A DNA stretch of 64,000 nucleotides from Mycolicibacterium tusciae (GCF_002086795.1 NZ_MVIM01000004.1:310001-374000); one strand, 5' to 3'. Numbered from the stretch's first letter, positions 1 through 8,564 are shown. A program made the numbers and translations. The notes: generated by a model from the letters alone, not told the origin.

Positions 1-2
1 AA

Positions 3-278
3 GACGCCGACGAAGTGATCGACGTGGTGCTGCTGTGGTGGCGCGATGACGACGGCGACCTCGTCGATCGTCTGATGGACGCCATCACCCCCCTGGCCGA
101 CGACGGCGTCATCTGGGTCGTCACCCCCAAGACGGGTAAGCCCGGACACGTGCAGCCGGCTGAGATCGCCGAGTCGGCGCCGACGGCCGGGCTGATGCAG
201 ACTTCATCGGCCAACCTCGGTGGCTGGATCGCCAGCCGGTTGGTGCAGCCGAAGTCAAAGGCGGCAGGTAGGCATTGA
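3..278 (+). CDS. DUF3052 family protein, C-terminal part (cut by window edge)
   Basis: The reading frame is open from the first bases of the window and ends at a TGA at 276-278, so only the last ~91 residues are present. It contains a WWRDDDGDLVDRL stretch and ends in a basic tail. This matches my memory of the short DUF3052 protein that precedes ahpE in mycobacteria. The function is unknown. Its stop codon overlaps the TTG start of ahpE, so the two are probably translationally coupled. Confidence 0.75.
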   Translation, partial: DADEVIDVVLLWWRDDDGDLVDRLMDAITPLADDGVIWVVTPKTGKPGHVQPAEIAESAPTAGLMQTSSANLGGWIASRLVQPKSKAAGRH

Positions 279-739
279 TCGACGTCGGAACCGAGGCGCC
301 GGACTTCACGCTCAAGGACCAGAACGGCCAGCCGGTCACCCTGAGCGACTTCCGCGGAGCCAAAGATGTATTGCTGGTGTTCTTCCCGTTGGCGTTCACG
401 GGGATCTGTCAGGGCGAGCTCGACGAGATCCGTGACCATCTGGGGAATTACGAGAACGACGACACCGCGACGTTGGCCATTTCGGTCGGCCCGCCGCCGA
501 CTCACAAGGTCTGGGCGACCGAAAGCGGCTTCCTGTTTCCGGTCCTGTCGGACTTCTGGCCGCATGGCGCGGTGGCGCAGGCCTATGGCGTGTTCAACCA
601 CGACGCCGGCTTCGCCAATCGGGGGACCTTCGTCGTGGATCGCGCCGGCATCGTCCGGTTCGCGGAGATGAAGCAGCCGGGGGAGCCGCGCGATCAGGCG
701 GCGTGGACGGATGCCTTGGCGGCGCTTCGGTCGGATTGA
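275..739 (+). CDS. ahpE: 1-Cys peroxiredoxin AhpE
   Basis: A 154-residue thioredoxin-fold peroxidase that reduces hydroperoxides and peroxynitrite in the cytosol. The active-site block FFPLAFTGICQGELD places the peroxidatic cysteine at Cys45 with Thr42 before it, and there is no second cysteine, as expected for the 1-Cys AhpE group. Length matches the family. The start is TTG at 275, overlapping the upstream DUF3052 stop, with a purine-rich AGGTAGG just before it. It is the last backbone gene before the tRNA and the integrated element. Confidence 0.93.
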   Translation: MIDVGTEAPDFTLKDQNGQPVTLSDFRGAKDVLLVFFPLAFTGICQGELDEIRDHLGNYENDDTATLAISVGPPPTHKVWATESGFLFPVLSDFWPHGAVAQAYGVFNHDAGFANRGTFVVDRAGIVRFAEMKQPGEPRDQAAWTDALAALRSD

Positions 740-784
740 CGGATTTCGTGTCTGACCTCGTCGGCGTGTAATTTGCCCTGACGA

Positions 785-856
785 GGGCGCGTAGCTCAGT
801 GGTAGAGCTCTGGTTTTACACACCAGCGGTCGGCGGTTCGATACCGTCCGCGCCCA
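785..856 (+). tRNA. tRNA-Val(TAC), used as integration site
   Basis: A full cloverleaf can be drawn. The acceptor stem GGGCGCG (785-791) pairs with CGCGCCC (849-855). The D-arm is GCTC/GAGC. The anticodon stem CTGGT/ACCAG encloses loop TTTACAC with anticodon TAC (valine, codon GUA). The T-arm is GGCGG-TTCGATA-CCGTC. The discriminator is A856 and no full CCA is encoded. From 815 onward the sequence recurs exactly at 27090-27133, so the gene is kept whole at the left end of the element. Confidence 0.95.
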
Positions 857-858
857 CC
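815..858. repeat. Left attachment repeat (attL), 44 bp
   Basis: These 44 bases, from the anticodon loop to two bases past the tRNA end, are repeated without mismatch at 27090-27133 in the same orientation. The flanking bases differ at both ends (T814 against C27089; G859 against C27134). A perfect repeat of a tRNA 3' part on either side of a segment carrying a tyrosine recombinase is the usual mark of site-specific integration into a tRNA gene. Confidence 0.92.
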
Positions 859-909
859 GATGTTCGCCCAGTTCAAACGGGGTTATCCATCCCGACCGGC
901 GACCCCCGC

Positions 910-928
910 TGTGCCAAGAATGTGCCAA
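910..928. repeat. Paired TGTGCC repeat, possible integrase arm site (left)
   Basis: Two TGTGCC motifs sit 11 bp apart, 52 bp inside the left attachment repeat. The same arrangement, with 3 differences in 19 bases from the internal copy, occurs at 15928 and at 26956 near the right end. Short repeated sites on both sides of the core are typical arm-type integrase or excisionase sites. That role is inferred. Confidence 0.45.
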
Positions 929-954
929 CCGAATCCGGGCGGGCTCGCGGCAAC

Positions 955-1228
955 CGGCGTAGATCATCTGCACTCGCTGGTCCACCCAGAGGCGCGAGAT
1001 GGGGTACTCCTGCTTGTATCCGTAACCTCCGTGCAGCTGCAGACAATCGTCAAGAACGTGCATGGCGCGTTCGGTGGTCCACCACTTGGCCATTGCGACG
1101 GTCTGGACGTCCAATCGTCCCTCGAGGTGTAGGCCGATGCAGTGGTCGAGGAACACTCGTGCGATGCGGGCTCCGGTAGCGACTTCGGCGAGCTTGAATT
1201 TCGTGTTCTGAAATCCGAATATGTTCAA
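955..1228 (-). pseudogene. Acyl-CoA dehydrogenase C-terminal remnant
   Basis: The minus strand read from 1228 gives about 90 residues of acyl-CoA dehydrogenase C-terminal domain: FGFQNTKFKLAEVATG, then LDVQTVAMAKWW, then CLQLHGGYGYKQEYPISRLW and RVQMIYAG. Homology stops abruptly near 958, where the usual IYGGTNEI block is replaced by unrelated residues. The N-terminal two thirds are missing, with an in-frame stop just upstream near 1258. The fragment lies on the same strand as the esterase/monooxygenase operon and may be its truncated last gene, cut at the left end of the element. Confidence 0.75.
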
Positions 1229-1335
1229 CTCCTCGTCTGGCGACGATTCCTCGACTCGTCACTTCTGGCGGGCTGCGCGACTGCATATCGCGTGCGCCGC
1301 GGTTGGCAGACCCTTCAGATCGATCTCGATAAAGG

Positions 1336-2346
1336 TCACTCTTCTGACATTTGGTAGCACCTTGTTCCGGAACCCGACAGGAAAACCCCCGCCGAACGAA
1401 GGGCCGCTCGCGCCTCCGGCAAGACCCGAAACATGGCCTGAAATACGTGGATTTGGCCGCGCCATACCTGTAACTTCACGGATGACTCGAACAATTGCAT
1501 GCGGTCAGCGAACCGTCGTGCGTCATCGAGCAACATCTCCCGCCCGCCGACCTGGATCAGCGTCGGCGGCATATCACGGAGATCCGCGTCGAGCACACTG
1601 ATGCGCGGATCCGTGGGATCGGCACAACCCACATAGAGCCCGAGGCTGCGCGCGGCCGACAAGGCCGACGCGAACGGGTCGCGGCGCCGCAGATCGCGTG
1701 CGAGAGCGAGTTGGCACGTCAAATCCAGCACCGGCGACATCAGCAACATCGCGTCGGGCGCAGGTAACCCATGTGTGTGCGCGCCCAGTGCGGTAGCCAC
1801 GGCCAGTTGGCCGCCGCCAGAGTCGCCCGCCACCGCCACCGAGCCGCCTCGCGGCCCGCCGGGGCGATCACAGGTCAACCACCTGTAGGCGTTGAGCGCA
1901 TCGTCGGCAGCGGCCGGATAGGGATGTCGCGGCGCCAGCCGGTACTGGACCGCAAACACCGGGCGACCCGATGCGGCGCTTAGCTCGCCCAGGAGCCCGC
2001 GGTGGGTCCTTGGCGAGCACATCGCGAACGCACCACCGTGGATGTAAAGAATGGGCGGACAATCCTTGTCCACGCCGGGACCGAGGATCCAGTCGCCCCG
2101 CACCCAATTTCCGTCGAACGGCTGATCGACCCGCGCGACTTGCACTCCGCGCCGCGGTCCGGATCCGACGAGGGCGGCCCGCAATACTGCGTCCATGATC
2201 GACAGGCCGGCTTGATTCGGTGGTAGCACCTGGGTCAGTGGACGAAACAGACTGCGTGCTGCGAGGGCAACGAGAATGCTCGCGAAGCTCGGCTTGCCAT
2301 GGGGGTCCGATTTCAACGCTGTGTACCCGCCCTCTCTTGGGAGCAT
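1336..2346 (-). CDS. Alpha/beta hydrolase, HSL/LipR-like esterase
   Basis: A 336-residue serine esterase of the hormone-sensitive-lipase family. The oxyanion-hole motif HGG is at about residues 103-105, the nucleophile elbow GDSGGG at 174-179 (Ser176), and the catalytic His is in the late GQIHVF segment. It starts 18 bp after the stop of the Baeyer-Villiger monooxygenase on the same strand. A natural job in the operon would be to hydrolyse the ester or lactone that the monooxygenase makes (inference). The arrangement recalls lipR beside mymA in M. tuberculosis. Confidence 0.85.
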   Translation of the reverse strand: MLPREGGYTALKSDPHGKPSFASILVALAARSLFRPLTQVLPPNQAGLSIMDAVLRAALVGSGPRRGVQVARVDQPFDGNWVRGDWILGPGVDKDCPPILYIHGGAFAMCSPRTHRGLLGELSAASGRPVFAVQYRLAPRHPYPAAADDALNAYRWLTCDRPGGPRGGSVAVAGDSGGGQLAVATALGAHTHGLPAPDAMLLMSPVLDLTCQLALARDLRRRDPFASALSAARSLGLYVGCADPTDPRISVLDADLRDMPPTLIQVGGREMLLDDARRFADRMQLFESSVKLQVWRGQIHVFQAMFRVLPEARAALRSAGVFLSGSGTRCYQMSEE

Positions 2347-2364
2347 GAACTCGCGTGCTTCGGA

Positions 2365-3957
2365 TTACCTAGGCATCTGCGTTGTCGATGCCGTACCCGA
2401 TGCTGCCTTGTCACGGCGCCTAGCCGTGCGCGTGGTCGCCGCAGGCGCATAAAAGTCATGGGCAGCACTGCTTTTCGCGGGGCTCGCAAGTCGGGAGGTG
2501 TTCGGTGTCATCACATAGTCGTCGGTCTGCACGCGCGCCAGTTGCCTGACGAACTGGCTGGCGAAGCCCGGATACATGGTCCCGTTGTAGCCGTCCCCGG
2601 TGAGGTACCAGCTCTTACAGCCGGAGTTCCACGTGGTGCCTGCAAGCCGGCGCTGGAGTTGGCCGTGGTAGCGGTTCTGTCGGTCCCCTTTGACGTCGAA
2701 GGTCTGCAAACCACGGTCGATGATCACGCCGATGGCATCGACGATGTAACGGATTTCGGCTTCCATGTACACCAACGCAGAATTGTGCCCCGGACCCGAA
2801 TTCGGCCCAAAGGTGAAGAAAAGATTGGGGTACCCCGAGACGCTGACGCTCTTGTAAGCGTAGGCGCCTTCAGACCATTCGTCCGCCAGCTTTCGACCGT
2901 TCAGACCCGAGATCGGAAAGGGTGTCCCGGCCTTGCAGACGTCGAAACCGGTGGCGAACACGATGCAGTCGACCTCGTGCTCGATGCCATCCGCGGTGCG
3001 GATGCCGTTGGGCGAGATGGTCGCGATCGGCCACGAGACGAGTTTGCAATTGTCGCGTTGCAGAGCCGGGTAGTAGTCGCTGGTCATCAGCATGCGTTTA
3101 CAGCCCGGCCGGAAGTCTGGCGTCAGTTGTCGCCGCATCCACGGATCCCTGACCTGGCGACGTAGATTCGCCTTCGCCAACCACGAGATGATGGTCGTGG
3201 CCGGGGTATCCCACACCATGCCGACGGCCGTGACTTCGTGCGCCCAGAACCACGCCTCCCGAGCGGCACTCTGCAGAATCGCAAGCCGACCGAAAGCCGC
3301 CTTAGCGACATTCGGGTGGGGAAAATCGGGGCGGGGAAGCACCCAACCGGGGGTGCGCTGGAATACTTTCACCGAACGCGCGGTCTTGACCAATTCCGGA
3401 ATGATCTGCACCGCGCTGGCTCCGGTACCGATGACCGCGACACGTTTGTCGCTCATGTCGTAGTCGTGATCCCAACGTGCGCTGTGAATCTTATGGCCGA
3501 GGTAGCTATCCAGTCCTCGGATGTCGGGGAAATTGGCATTGGCGAGTGGTCCACTCGCCAATACCACCGTGCGCGCCCGGTAGCTCGGCCCACCGTCGGT
3601 CTGAGCCAGCCATGTCCCGCTGTCTTCGTCGAACGCCAGTCCCGTCACGTTGACGTGGAAACGAATGAACCGCGACAGGCCGTGCTTGTCGACCATGCCT
3701 TTGATGTAGTCCAGAATTTCGCTGCTCCCCGAATAGGAACGCGACCAGTTCGGATATTGTTCGAAGGAATACGAATACAGCAGTGAGGGAATGTCGCAGG
3801 CGGCACCGGGATAGGTGTTGTCGCGCCAAGTCCCCCCCACCTCGGCGGCACGCTCCAAGATTACGAAATCCTCGATGCCCCGCTTGAGCAGTTGAATCGC
3901 CGTGCCAAGTCCGGCGAATCCGGCTCCGACGATCAGAACAGTGGTCGTGTCGCTCAC
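2365..3957 (-). CDS. Flavin-containing Baeyer-Villiger-type monooxygenase
   Basis: A 530-residue class B flavoprotein monooxygenase that would use FAD, NADPH and O2. GAGFAG (residues 11-16) forms the FAD Rossmann motif. GTGAS (177-181) is the NADPH motif. The fingerprint FxGxxxHxxxW(D/P) appears as YLGHKIHSARWD (152-163, with Tyr for Phe). Residues up to DYD and the HTGG-poor C-terminal region resemble MymA-like enzymes. The GTG start at 3957 overlaps the diiron gene stop (GTGA), so they are coupled. The substrate is unknown; a ketone made by the neighbouring SDR is plausible. Confidence 0.88.
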   Translation of the reverse strand: MSDTTTVLIVGAGFAGLGTAIQLLKRGIEDFVILERAAEVGGTWRDNTYPGAACDIPSLLYSYSFEQYPNWSRSYSGSSEILDYIKGMVDKHGLSRFIRFHVNVTGLAFDEDSGTWLAQTDGGPSYRARTVVLASGPLANANFPDIRGLDSYLGHKIHSARWDHDYDMSDKRVAVIGTGASAVQIIPELVKTARSVKVFQRTPGWVLPRPDFPHPNVAKAAFGRLAILQSAAREAWFWAHEVTAVGMVWDTPATTIISWLAKANLRRQVRDPWMRRQLTPDFRPGCKRMLMTSDYYPALQRDNCKLVSWPIATISPNGIRTADGIEHEVDCIVFATGFDVCKAGTPFPISGLNGRKLADEWSEGAYAYKSVSVSGYPNLFFTFGPNSGPGHNSALVYMEAEIRYIVDAIGVIIDRGLQTFDVKGDRQNRYHGQLQRRLAGTTWNSGCKSWYLTGDGYNGTMYPGFASQFVRQLARVQTDDYVMTPNTSRLASPAKSSAAHDFYAPAATTRTARRRDKAASGTASTTQMPR

Positions 3958-4877
3958 TTGGCCACCGGTTCGTAGGTCAGCTCATCAGTCCATGACGGCG
4001 TCTTACCGAGCACTTGAGTGGGGAAGTAGTCGATTACCGTGCCGAGTCGTTGCGAGATGAACTGCAGCGGTTGGGCGTGGTTGATCGTGGCAGACATGTG
4101 CGCCTTGAGGATGTGATAGCCGGGAACACGGCGGGTGTGTTCACTGCGATCGCCGACGTTCGAGTAGCGGATGACCGCGTTGTACAGCTTGTCCTCGGAC
4201 AGGCCCCAGGCGTTCAAGTTCATCAGCATTCGCGTCAGCAGCGGAACGTAGAGCAACGCACCGGTGAGAATTCGTGGGTCCACGAGAGATGCAGCGGTCT
4301 GAATCGCGTGCACCCTCATCGGACTGGCCCCCAAGTCGTTCAGCACCTGAAAGCCCACCGCAAGGTGGCGCGATTCGTCGCTATTGACTTTGGCGAACAC
4401 TTGACCGCATACGGGGTCTGCCACCTCGTCCAGCAGAAACTTGAGCAGCGCCCCATCCAGAGCGGTTTCCAAGGCCGGTATGGCGGCTCCGATCACCGTC
4501 AGCGGGAGCGCTTCGGCGTATCGATCGAGCCATTCGATGACCAGCCGGATGTTCTTGTTCGGCACGGGCTTCTCGCCCTCTTCGAGCATCCCCCAGCGAT
4601 GCATCAGCGCCAGTTCTGCGTTGGCGTGCCGCTGCTCCTCGGCGTGGAAATACCGGTATATCTCTCCCAGCGCCTCGAAGGGCGCTTTGGGGGCCATCGC
4701 CGCGAAAGCGCGGGCACCGACATGCTCGATCCACACCACGTCGGCCATGAACTGTTTCAGGCTGGGCCGTTGCTCGTCGGTGATTAACTCGGCACCGGGT
4801 GCGTCCCAGTCGATGTCGGCCAGCGCCCACTGGCGGTCTTTGATCGTCTGCAGCATGTCGCTGTATTCGAAAGCCAT
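3954..4877 (-). CDS. Ferritin-like diiron-carboxylate protein
   Basis: A 307-residue helical protein. Two ExxH motifs (E81-Q-R-H84 in YFHAEEQRH; E168-S-R-H171 in NSDESRH), with E51 and E137 as candidate further ligands, give the usual carboxylate/histidine set for a diiron four-helix bundle. Such proteins act as oxygenases or hydroxylases, but the substrate cannot be read here. The start ATG at 4877 follows a GGAAGGTGAGG ribosome site, which excludes the much longer open frame upstream. It sits between the SDR and the monooxygenase in one operon, so it may hydroxylate the compound the other two then oxidise (inference). Confidence 0.8.
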   Translation of the reverse strand: MAFEYSDMLQTIKDRQWALADIDWDAPGAELITDEQRPSLKQFMADVVWIEHVGARAFAAMAPKAPFEALGEIYRYFHAEEQRHANAELALMHRWGMLEEGEKPVPNKNIRLVIEWLDRYAEALPLTVIGAAIPALETALDGALLKFLLDEVADPVCGQVFAKVNSDESRHLAVGFQVLNDLGASPMRVHAIQTAASLVDPRILTGALLYVPLLTRMLMNLNAWGLSEDKLYNAVIRYSNVGDRSEHTRRVPGYHILKAHMSATINHAQPLQFISQRLGTVIDYFPTQVLGKTPSWTDELTYEPVAK

Positions 4878-4921
4878 GTCCTCACCTTCCGTTGACCACT
4901 CGTCTTGGTTGTTCGTGGGTA

Positions 4922-5795
4922 TCAAAGCCCTACCCGCTGGGCGAGTCCCATTGCGCGCGTGAAAGTCGCCGGCACGAGTCTCTTCACCCGCCAGAGGACT
5001 TTGGCGTCGATTTGCGGCAGGACGTACAGCTGGCCGCGGTCGTGTGCATCCAGGGTGGTTCGTGCCACATACTCCGGCGACACGCCGGTCCACGTCATCA
5101 GGTTCGCGGCGAGCGCGGCCGCCGATTCCTCGATGCGCGGATTGTCGACGATGTTCGTCTTGACGAAGGTGGGGCACAGGACCGTCACGGTGACGCCGGT
5201 TCCGCTCAGCTCGGCTGCCAACGTTTCCGACAACGCCAGCACGCCCGCTTTGCTCACGTTGTAGGCCGCCATGCGCGGGGCCGAGCCGAAGCTTGCCGCC
5301 GACGCGACGTTGATGAGCCCTCCAAATCCACGTTCGCGAAGCCGCGGCACGAAGACTTCGCAGCCGTGGATGGCTCCCCATAGATTGACCGACAACGTCG
5401 CACACCAATCGCTCGTGGACGTTGCACCGATCATGTTGCCTCCGACGCCGATGCCCGCATTGTTGATGACCAGTCCCGCAGCGCCGCCGAACCAGTTCTC
5501 CGCCGACTCGGCGAGTTCGCGAACCTGGCTTTCGTCCGAGACGTCGCAAACGACACCACGGGCAAGGCCACCAAGCTCGGATATCAGATCCGCGGTCTCC
5601 TTGGCACGAACACCATCGATATCGGCACACACCACGCGCCCGCCCCGGCGCGCGAGCTCAACGGCAAAAGCGCGGCCAATACCACTGCCTGCGCCGGTGA
5701 CGACTGCGTCGGCACGATGGCTGCGGCGGACGGGACTGCCGAACAGCGGGAGCCTCATCGGAGGACTCGAAGTCCGAGCGTTCTGATCGTCCATC
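4922..5795 (-). CDS. Short-chain dehydrogenase/reductase
   Basis: A classical SDR with the cofactor motif TGAGSGIG, the NNAG motif (INNAGIG), the catalytic Ser in the NVASAAS segment, and YxxxK as YNVSK. It should interconvert an alcohol and a ketone with NAD(P). It is first in the operon SDR - diiron protein - monooxygenase - esterase. The open frame runs to 5836, but that start would lie inside the inverted repeat facing the divergent TetR gene. I therefore prefer the ATG at 5795; 5758 is also possible. Confidence 0.85.
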
Positions 5796-5817
5796 GCTGG
5801 AGTCCCGCGAAAGCAAT

Positions 5818-5853
5818 TGGTGGCATAAGCCACCATTGTGGGCGCATGCCACC
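5818..5853. promoter_or_regulatory. Inverted repeat between SDR operon and TetR gene, likely operator
   Basis: TGGTGGC (5818-5824) and GCCACCA (5829-5835) form 7-bp arms around ATAA, and GCCACCA recurs at 5847-5853. It lies between divergent SDR and TetR genes, the standard place for a TetR operator. Binding is inferred from position and symmetry. Confidence 0.55.
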
Positions 5854-5892
5854 AGATTCATACGACCTACCCTGGTTTGTCAAGATGGAGAA

Positions 5893-6534
5893 GTGCGGAC
5901 GCGGGTGAAGAGATGGGGCGGGCGTACCGGTGCTGAACGCCGGGCGGAGCGCCGCCAGCGCCTGATTGGTGCCGCGACCGAAATCTGGAGTGAAAGCGGT
6001 TGGGCCGCAGTCACAATGAGAGGAGTGTGCGCCAAAACCGGCCTGAACGACCGCTACTTTTACGAAGACTTCAAGACCCGCGACGAGTTACTGGTTGCCG
6101 CATGGGACGGGGTGCGCAACGAGATGCTCGGTGAGGTTTCCGCGACCCTGGCAGAACGCATCGGGCAGCCGCCGATGGAGACCATTCGCGTGACCATCGC
6201 CGCGGTGGTCGACCGGATCGCAGAGGATCCGGGTAGGGCGAAGATCTTACTGGCTCAACATGTGGGCAGTTCCCCGCTTCAGGATCGGCGCGCTGTCGCA
6301 CTGCAGGAGGCGACACACCTGGTGATCGCAGCCAGTGAACCTCACCTGAGACCGGATGCGGATGAAACCGCCCTTCGGATGGACACCTTGGTTGCTGTCG
6401 GCGGCTTCGTTGAGTTGATCACTGCCTGGCACGCGGGTCTACTTGACGTCAACCAGGAGGAGATCGTCGAACACACCAGCCGGCTTGCCGAAACCCTGGC
6501 CGAACGATATCTGGTCGACGACGCTGGCCTCTGA
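5893..6534 (+). CDS. TetR family regulator (divergent to SDR/monooxygenase operon)
   Basis: About 213 residues. The N-terminal helix-turn-helix reads MRGVCAKTGLNDRYFYEDFKTRDELL, a clear TetR DNA-binding domain, followed by a divergent helical ligand domain. The frame is open back to 5836, but that would overlap the inverted repeat. GTG at 5893, just after a GGAG, and GTG at 5905 are the better starts, and neither is certain. It is the obvious candidate repressor for the SDR operon transcribed the other way. Confidence 0.82.
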   Translation: MRTRVKRWGGRTGAERRAERRQRLIGAATEIWSESGWAAVTMRGVCAKTGLNDRYFYEDFKTRDELLVAAWDGVRNEMLGEVSATLAERIGQPPMETIRVTIAAVVDRIAEDPGRAKILLAQHVGSSPLQDRRAVALQEATHLVIAASEPHLRPDADETALRMDTLVAVGGFVELITAWHAGLLDVNQEEIVEHTSRLAETLAERYLVDDAGL

Positions 6535-6632
6535 TGATGTACAGCGGCGTTACCGTGCTGATTCCGGATGTGATAACGGGGCGCACCACCTCAAGATCGC
6601 GAAGCGGGGCCCCGATCGGCAAAAAGCTGCCT

Positions 6633-7301
6633 CTAAGATTGGGCTTCGGTTGTGGCCGAGTCGTCCCTGTTCTGCAGCAGCACGTAACTGGCGAGGCTGC
6701 CCAGGAAACCCGCGCAGTGCTGAACGAGTTCATCGGTGGTGAACTCCAGTTCTCCGTCGAGCCAGCGGCGCAAGACTTCGAACAATCCCCCCACGCCTAA
6801 GGTTGAAGCCAAATGGGCAACGCCCACTGCAGAGTCGGCGATGTCGAGGTGAAGTCTGGCCTCACGCAATACGAGGTCAGTGAAACCGGCCATCAGTTCG
6901 CTGCGTAGCTCCCGGAGCAGCGGCTCGGTTGCAGATTCCACGAACAAGATCCGACCCAGCCGAGGATCGTTGTCGATCATGCCGACCAGCCCGCGGATCG
7001 GAGCGTACGCCAGCACCTCGGGTGGGGCGCCGGCATCGGGAATCGCATCGACTATCACCTCCTGGAAGGTGGCATAGAGCTGCTGGTAGACAGCACGCAG
7101 GAGCGCGTCTCTGCCGGAGAAATGCTGATAGAAGTAGCGTGACGTGACACCTGACTCGGCGCAGACGGCAGTCACAGTGGCGGCGGCCACGCCGTGCGTG
7201 CCGATCAACTCCATCGCGGCCTCGATGAGACGTGTGCGCCTGTTCCGGTGGCGCTCCTCGGCGGACATCCCGCTATACACCCGCGCCGATCCCACCTGCA
7301 T
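6633..7301 (-). CDS. TetR family regulator
   Basis: About 222 residues from the ATG at 7301; the frame is open further to 7391 and another ATG lies at 7265. The HTH segment VTAVCAESGVTSRYFYQHFSGRDALL is typical of TetR. It faces the metal-dependent hydrolase gene at 7370. The start at 7301 leaves the TCTGAC-N10-GTCAGA repeat (7317-7338) in the intergenic region, supporting this start and a role as repressor of both divergent genes. The effector is unknown. Confidence 0.82.
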   Translation of the reverse strand: MQVGSARVYSGMSAEERHRNRRTRLIEAAMELIGTHGVAAATVTAVCAESGVTSRYFYQHFSGRDALLRAVYQQLYATFQEVIVDAIPDAGAPPEVLAYAPIRGLVGMIDNDPRLGRILFVESATEPLLRELRSELMAGFTDLVLREARLHLDIADSAVGVAHLASTLGVGGLFEVLRRWLDGELEFTTDELVQHCAGFLGSLASYVLLQNRDDSATTEAQS

Positions 7302-7316
7302 AGCTTGCCATCGAAT

Positions 7317-7338
7317 TCTGACAAGGCGTAAAGTCAGA
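7317..7338. promoter_or_regulatory. TCTGAC-N10-GTCAGA inverted repeat, likely TetR operator
   Basis: Perfect 6-bp arms lie between the divergent TetR gene (start 7301) and the hydrolase gene (start 7370). A shorter TGAC-N9-GTCA lies at 12420-12436 in the next TetR intergenic region. Confidence 0.55.
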
Positions 7339-7369
7339 TTATCGGGTTGCCAGGAGACAGGAGAACAAC

Positions 7370-8239
7370 ATGAGCGACGAGTCGCCCACACGACCCACCA
7401 CGCGGGTCGTCCCGAAGCCCCGCCGAGTCCGATTCGACATGCCTGCAGGGACCACTAGGCAGCACTTCGTCGATGGCGACTTGGTGATGAGTCACTTCGT
7501 CTCTACCTTGTCGGCCACGTTCCCCGAAGGCGAAGACTTCTTTATCCGGTCAGTCCGCGAGTACCGGGACCACATCAGCGACGCTGACTTGAAGGAGGCG
7601 GTCAAGGGATTCATCGCACAGGAGGCGACCCACCGGCACCAGCATCGGCTGCTCAACGATCGGCTGCAAGCGATGGGCTATCCGACCGATGCGATCGATC
7701 GGCACGTCAAGAAGTTGGTTGACCGGCTTGAGAAGCGATTTTCTCCGAAGATGCGCCTGGCCGTGACGGCCGCCCTGGAGCACTACACGGCGACGTTCGC
7801 CGAAATCATTCTCACCAGCGACGAAGCTCAAGAACTGATCGGCGACACCGAAGTGCGGCCGATTCTGCTCTGGCACGCACTGGAAGAATGCGAGCACAAG
7901 GCCGTCGCTTTCGATGTCTTCCAGACCGTCGGTGGAAGCGAACGCACCAGGGTCTGGGGAATGCGGATCGCCAGCCTTCTCTTGTTCAGCGAGTTGTTCA
8001 TCCAGACCACCCGCTCGCTGGCCGGTGACCGTGCCGCCTACAACCCGGTGCGGTTGCTGCGCAGCCTTCGAGCCTTCCGTCATAACCCGCTGTTCAGCCC
8101 GGCGGCTATTGAGCGCTTCCGTTCCTACACCCTCGCCGGATTCCATCCCGATGACTGGGACAGCGCAGAAATCCTCGAACGCTGGACCAGGGAACTCTTT
8201 GACGCCGACGGTGCCGAACGACTCCGAAGTAACGTCTAA
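7370..8239 (+). CDS. Predicted metal-dependent hydrolase (PF10118-type), diiron helical bundle
   Basis: A 289-residue protein of the family annotated as predicted metal-dependent hydrolase. Conserved blocks are QEATHRHQH (residues 84-92), LEHYTATFAE (136-145) and WHALEECEHKAVAFD (168-182). These supply several Glu/His metal ligands, so an oxygen-activating diiron site is as likely as hydrolysis. A good ribosome site (CAGGAG) precedes the ATG. It is divergent from a TetR gene with a palindrome between them. It is the second diiron-type protein in this island. Confidence 0.82.
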   Translation: MSDESPTRPTTRVVPKPRRVRFDMPAGTTRQHFVDGDLVMSHFVSTLSATFPEGEDFFIRSVREYRDHISDADLKEAVKGFIAQEATHRHQHRLLNDRLQAMGYPTDAIDRHVKKLVDRLEKRFSPKMRLAVTAALEHYTATFAEIILTSDEAQELIGDTEVRPILLWHALEECEHKAVAFDVFQTVGGSERTRVWGMRIASLLLFSELFIQTTRSLAGDRAAYNPVRLLRSLRAFRHNPLFSPAAIERFRSYTLAGFHPDDWDSAEILERWTRELFDADGAERLRSNV

Positions 8240-8291
8240 CTCGACCAGAGCCTGTTGCGGTCAAGTCGGCCTGAAGCGGTTACCAAGTTAT

Positions 8292-8321
8292 CGGACTTCG
8301 CAATGACGCAGGTAAAGTCCG
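8292..8321. promoter_or_regulatory. Inverted repeat CGGACTT-N16-AAGTCCG
   Basis: Seven-base perfect arms lie in the space after the metal hydrolase gene. There is no T-run, so it is not a standard terminator. It precedes the small frames at 8391 and 8565 and could be an operator for them. The rest of 8240-8390 shows nothing recognisable. Confidence 0.35.
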
Positions 8322-8390
8322 TTCGTAGGAGATGGGATGGCCAGCGTCGGTATTAGTTCGAGTACTCTGGGTTCTACGTGACGAATTGCC

Positions 8391-8543
8391 ATGCGCCTCG
8401 GCCACATCAACGCGGTAACGCATTTCCCGATGCGGTTGGAAGCGCACCTCGGGCCTTCCCGGCAGCGGCCGTTGACACGGCGGTCTTCCAGGCGAACCTG
8501 GACACGAGTGGGTGCCGTGTCACTGGGCGCGCATGTCTTCTAA
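8391..8543 (+). CDS. Possible 50-residue small ORF
   Basis: An ATG-TAA frame beginning MRLGHINAVTHFPMR and ending in a run rich in Arg. It ends 21 bp before the next start on the same strand. I recognise no family. It may be a small protein, a leader, or the start of a decayed gene, since the second half looks like random high-GC translation. Confidence 0.25.
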   Translation: MRLGHINAVTHFPMRLEAHLGPSRQRPLTRRSSRRTWTRVGAVSLGAHVF

Positions 8544-8564
8544 GAACTCCTTTCGGGAGTCGCG

